Below are positions 61,145-64,000 of a stretch of DNA of 64,000 bases, piece by piece. Source of the DNA: Cupriavidus consociatus (GTDB lineage: Bacteria; Pseudomonadota; Gammaproteobacteria; Burkholderiales; Burkholderiaceae); NCBI RefSeq assembly GCF_017814975.1, contig NZ_JAGIQA010000011.1:62001-126000 (forward strand). The letters are read 5' to 3'. The notes below the pieces were generated by a model. The model saw only the letters and a program-made list of their open reading frames with translations, did no database searches and had not been told where the DNA came from. The translations under genes were made by a program, and so were the position numbers. The stretch's first letter is position 1. Every line of letters begins with the position of its first letter.

Positions 61145-62386
61145 ATGCAAGATAGCCAGGCATCCGCAGCGCCGGCATTCACGCCGCTGCGCCTCGGCCC
61201 GCTCACGCTGCGCAACCGCTTCATCAAGGCGGGCGCCAATGAAGGCATGACGCCGCACGGGCTGCCGACGCAGGCGCTGGTCAGGCACCACCGTGATCTC
61301 GCTGCCGGCGGCGTGGGCATGACCACGGTGGCCTACGCGGCAGTATCCGACGACGGACTGACCTTCGCGCACCAGCTCAGCATGCGGCGCGAGCAAGTGC
61401 CGCACCTGCGCGTGCTGACCGACGCCGTGCATCGCGAAGGCGCGGCGGCGTGCCTGCAGATCACGCATGCGGGATCGTTTACGACCATGCGCCACGGCGG
61501 CAGCCGGGCGCCGGGCAGTGCATCATCGGGCATCAATGCCTTCGGCATGATGCACGGCGTGTATTTCCAGCGCGCCATGCGCGAGACGGACATGGCGCGC
61601 GTGGCCGGCCAGTTTGCCGCGGCGGCGAGGCTGGCGCGCGAGGCCGGCTTCGACGCGGTCGAGATCCACATGGGCCACGGCTACCTGCTCAACCAGTTCC
61701 TGTCGCCGCTGAGCAACCGGCGGCGCGACGCGTTCGGCGGCAGCGTGGAGAACCGCACCCGCTTCCCGGCCGCGGTGCTGCGGCAGGTCAGGGATGCCGT
61801 TGGCAACGGACTGGCCGTCTGCTGCAAGCTCAGCGTCAGCGACGGCGTGCCGGGCGGCAACCAGCCCGCGGATTCCGCCGCAACAGCGCGCATGCTGGAG
61901 GCGGAAGGCGCCGACCTGCTGACGCTCAGCGGTGGCCGCAATGTGGAAAGCCCATGGGTGCTGTTCGGCAGCCCGATGCCAACGGCGCAGATGAAGGCCG
62001 CCGCGCCGACTGCGCTCGCGCGCTTCGGCATCACCATGCTCGAGCGCAGCACGCCGCGCGACCTGGCCTTCCGCGAGCTGTATTTCCTCGAGGCGTCGCG
62101 CGTGGTGCGGCAGGCGGTGCGCATGCCGCTGGCCTACGTCGGCGGCGTCAAGTCGCTCGACAACGTGGCGCAGCTGGTGGCGGAAGGATTCGACTGCATC
62201 GCGCTGGCACGCGCGCTGATCCACGACCCCGCGCTGGTCGCCAACTGGCGCAGCGGCGCGGTGCGGCGCTCGGCCTGCGACAGTTGCAATGGCTGCGTGG
62301 CCAGGATCTACGATCCCGCCGGCGTCAGCTGCGTGCATGGACCGGGCAACGATCCGGCGCTGACGCGCGTTGTCGCGCTGCAGTAG
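61145..62386 (+). CDS. Old Yellow Enzyme / 2,4-dienoyl-CoA-reductase-like flavoprotein
   Basis: The 413-residue FMN TIM barrel has LRNRFIKAGANEGMTPHGLP, VEIHMGHGYLLNQFLSPLSN, RRDAFGGSVENRTRF, and a C-terminal C-x2-C-x2-C-x11-C iron-sulfur motif (CDSCNGCVARIYDPAGVSC). It has the barrel and cluster of dienoyl-CoA reductase but lacks the NAD(P)H domain that normally follows, so it needs an external donor. A steroid enone or dienoyl-CoA reduction is plausible. Its TAG stop is also the first three bases of the kshA operator-like motif. Confidence 0.85.
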   Translation: MQDSQASAAPAFTPLRLGPLTLRNRFIKAGANEGMTPHGLPTQALVRHHRDLAAGGVGMTTVAYAAVSDDGLTFAHQLSMRREQVPHLRVLTDAVHREGAAACLQITHAGSFTTMRHGGSRAPGSASSGINAFGMMHGVYFQRAMRETDMARVAGQFAAAARLAREAGFDAVEIHMGHGYLLNQFLSPLSNRRRDAFGGSVENRTRFPAAVLRQVRDAVGNGLAVCCKLSVSDGVPGGNQPADSAATARMLEAEGADLLTLSGGRNVESPWVLFGSPMPTAQMKAAAPTALARFGITMLERSTPRDLAFRELYFLEASRVVRQAVRMPLAYVGGVKSLDNVAQLVAEGFDCIALARALIHDPALVANWRSGAVRRSACDSCNGCVARIYDPAGVSCVHGPGNDPALTRVVALQ

Positions 62387-62401
62387 TCCGATGGGACGAT
62401 G
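62384..62401 (+). promoter_or_regulatory. Putative regulon operator before kshA
   Basis: TAGTCCGATGGGACGATG starts exactly with the stop codon of the preceding flavoprotein gene and ends 56 bp before kshA. Confidence 0.65.
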
Positions 62402-62457
62402 AGGCCCCGGCCGGACGCTCTTATCTTGAAGTTCCCACGGGATTTCAAGGAGACACC

Positions 62458-63543
62458 ATGAGCCAAACCGGCATCAGCGGCTACAAGATCGAATCACGCC
62501 CGCCCGAGGCCCGCTACGCGCGCGGCTGGCACTGCCTCGGCCTGGCCGACGCCTACCGCGACGGCAAGCCGCACACACTGGATATCTTCGGCCGGCGCCT
62601 GGCCGCGTTCGCCGACTCGAGCGGCGCCATCCGCGTGATCGATGGCTTCTGCCCGCACATGGGCGCGGACCTCAGCACCGGCACCGTGCAGGGCGACAAC
62701 CTGGTATGCCCGTTCCACGGCTGGCAGTGGGGCGGCGACGGCGGCTGCAAGTCGATCCCCTACTGCAAGCGCGTGCCGCCCAAGGCGCGTGTCGGGGCCT
62801 GGCAGACCTGCGAGCAGAACCGGCTGCTGTTTATCTGGCACGACCCCGAGGGCCGCGCGGCGCCGCCTGAGGTGGCGATACCGCGCATCGATGCGTGCTT
62901 CTCGCCGGAGTGGTCGGAATGGGCCATGGACGAGATGGTGATCCGCACCAACTGCCGGGAGCTGGTCGACAACATCTCCGACATGGCGCATTTCGGCACG
63001 GTCCACGGCGCGCCAGTCGACTACTTCGCCAACCTGTTCGAGGACCACAAGGCCACGCAGCTGATGATCGGGCGCAGCGCCAGGCTGTCTGGCGATGCGC
63101 GGCTGACGGCGTTGTCCACTTACTTCGGTCCGGCCTACCACATCACCGACATGAGCGGCCGCATGGGCGACCAGGAAATCCACTCCGTGCTGCTCAACTG
63201 CCATGTGCCGATCGACCTGAACAGCTTCGTGCTGCGCTACGGCGTACTGGTGAAGAAGATCCCGGGGCTCAGCGACGAGCAGAACCGCGCGATGGCGCAA
63301 GCCTACGTCGACCAGGCGCGCCAGGCCTTCTATGAGGACGTGGCCATCTGGGACAGCAAGATCCGCATCGACAATCCGCTGCTGTGCGAAGGCGACGGCC
63401 CGGTCTACCAGATGCGCGACTGGTACCAGCAGTTCTATACCGACGTGGAACAGGTGCGAACGACCAGCGTGGCGCGGCGCGTGTTCGAGCTGAACCCGGG
63501 CAATATCGAGCCGCCGGCGCTGCGGCACGTGTTCGAGGGCTGA
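62458..63543 (+). CDS. kshA: 3-ketosteroid 9alpha-monooxygenase oxygenase (Rieske)
   Basis: The 361-residue Rieske oxygenase has the [2Fe-2S] ligands Cys65/His67 and Cys84/His87 (CPHMGADLS...CPFHGW), and the mononuclear iron region DNISDMAHFGTVHGAPVDYF with Asn172, Asp175, His178 and His183. This is the KshA pattern; the enzyme hydroxylates C9 of 3-ketosteroids, causing ring B to open. Its reductase KshB is encoded at 26395. AAGGAGACACC precedes the start. Confidence 0.93.
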   Translation: MSQTGISGYKIESRPPEARYARGWHCLGLADAYRDGKPHTLDIFGRRLAAFADSSGAIRVIDGFCPHMGADLSTGTVQGDNLVCPFHGWQWGGDGGCKSIPYCKRVPPKARVGAWQTCEQNRLLFIWHDPEGRAAPPEVAIPRIDACFSPEWSEWAMDEMVIRTNCRELVDNISDMAHFGTVHGAPVDYFANLFEDHKATQLMIGRSARLSGDARLTALSTYFGPAYHITDMSGRMGDQEIHSVLLNCHVPIDLNSFVLRYGVLVKKIPGLSDEQNRAMAQAYVDQARQAFYEDVAIWDSKIRIDNPLLCEGDGPVYQMRDWYQQFYTDVEQVRTTSVARRVFELNPGNIEPPALRHVFEG

Positions 63544-63545
63544 CC

Positions 63546-64000
63546 GTGAGAACCGCGGTCATTACCGGCGCCGCGTCCGGCATGGGCGCGGCGGCGCGCG
63601 CGCGCATGCTGGCCGACGGTTGCCGGGTCATCGGCGTCGACCTGCGCGATGCGGACATCCTTGCCGATCTGTCTACCGATCAAGGCCGCGCTGCGGCGAT
63701 CGATGCCGTGCTGTCGCATTCGGGCGGCCGCATCGACCAGCTGATCTGCTGCGCCGGCCTGGGCCCGCATGTCGATCCTGCGACGCTGGTGGCGTCGGTC
63801 AACTATTTCGGCGTGGTGGCGCTGCTGGATGGCTTGTTCGACGCGCTGCGCCACGGCCAGGACCCGTGCGCGGTGGTGGTGTCTTCCAGTTCGGCCACGC
63901 TGCAGTCCTGGGAGGGCAGCCCCTTGCGCGATGCCTATCTCGGCGGCGATGAGGCCGGCGTGCGGGCCATGCTGGAAGCCGCTGCGGCGGCGGAAGCGAC
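63546..64000 (+). CDS. 3alpha-HSD/carbonyl reductase-like SDR (truncated by window end)
   Basis: The SDR starts with GTG three bases after kshA, so it is coupled to it, and runs off the window after 151 codons without a stop. It begins VRTAVITGAASGMGAAARAR and has VIGVDLRDADILADLSTDQG, CCAGLGPHVDP and VNYFGVVALLDGLFDAL, which recall the Comamonas 3alpha-HSD/carbonyl reductase almost step by step. It would interconvert 3alpha-hydroxy- and 3-ketosteroids. The catalytic YxxxK lies beyond the window. Confidence 0.82.
   Translation, partial: MRTAVITGAASGMGAAARARMLADGCRVIGVDLRDADILADLSTDQGRAAAIDAVLSHSGGRIDQLICCAGLGPHVDPATLVASVNYFGVVALLDGLFDALRHGQDPCAVVVSSSSATLQSWEGSPLRDAYLGGDEAGVRAMLEAAAAAEA

Overview
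The window is GC-rich, densely packed proteobacterial DNA. The Burkholderiales-type porin, the IS110/IS1111 elements, the recurring GGAGACA ribosome binding sites and closest recalled matches to Comamonas steroid enzymes suggest a Cupriavidus-like betaproteobacterium (inference; no rRNA or tRNA gene is present to confirm it). Most of the window is an aerobic 9,10-seco steroid catabolic island. A separate aromatic-acid gene block sits in the middle, and a pair of IS110-family elements lies near the left end.

Layout. (1) 1-6108: a small membrane/secreted protein, an SRPBCC protein, two adjacent IS110-family transposase genes (about 1.5-4.0 kb) flanked by inverted copies of an intergenic repeat, and a LuxR-type regulator. 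(2) 6262-18127: cysD-cysNC (PAPS synthesis) diverges from a DUF1214-sulfotransferase-SDR-DHH gene row; then come a leftward SDR-esterase-RibBA-like operon and a second LuxR-type regulator paralogous to the first. (3) 18137-29561: VOC protein, LLM monooxygenase, then a long rightward operon with hsaA-like, kstD-like, hsaB-like, a second FAD steroid dehydrogenase, a 3beta/17beta-HSD-like SDR, kshB, fadD3 and a SnoaL-like protein: steroid ring A/B opening and activation of the C/D-ring fragment. (4) 29838-40754: a TetR-controlled block with hydrolase, VOC protein, aryl-AMP ligase, maleate isomerase, salicylyl-CoA-5-hydroxylase-like flavoprotein, aromatic acid MFS transporter, metallo-hydrolase and porin. 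It looks like a separate gentisate-type aromatic pathway. A glutamine synthetase C-terminal remnant and an orphan ORF mark its right edge. (5) 41345-57521: SDR and, divergently, hsaC, ipdA, ipdB, an enoyl-CoA hydratase, ipdC, echA20-like, two acyl-CoA dehydrogenase pairs, two thiolases, SDRs (one IpdF-like) and MaoC: degradation of the C/D-ring HIP-CoA intermediate. (6) 57656-64000: YCF48-like protein plus MMPL/RND transporter, an Old Yellow Enzyme relative, kshA, and a truncated 3alpha-HSD-like SDR at the window end.

How it fits together. HSDs oxidise ring hydroxyls, KstD-type enzymes desaturate ring A, KshAB 9alpha-hydroxylates and opens ring B, HsaAB hydroxylates and HsaC cleaves ring A. 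HIP is then CoA-activated by FadD3 and degraded by Ipd enzymes, acyl-CoA dehydrogenases and thiolases. The meta-cleavage hydrolase (HsaD/TesD) and the following HsaEFG steps are not in the window.

The most striking unexplained signal is an 18-bp, partly palindromic motif (consensus TAGTCC-N4-GGACGAtG). It occurs about a dozen times, mostly 55-90 bp before the start codons of the steroid-type transcription units, including cysD-cysNC, the sulfotransferase operon and both LuxR genes, but not before the aromatic block. It looks like the operator of an undescribed LuxR-type steroid regulon that also commands a dedicated sulfation (PAPS plus sulfotransferase) module.
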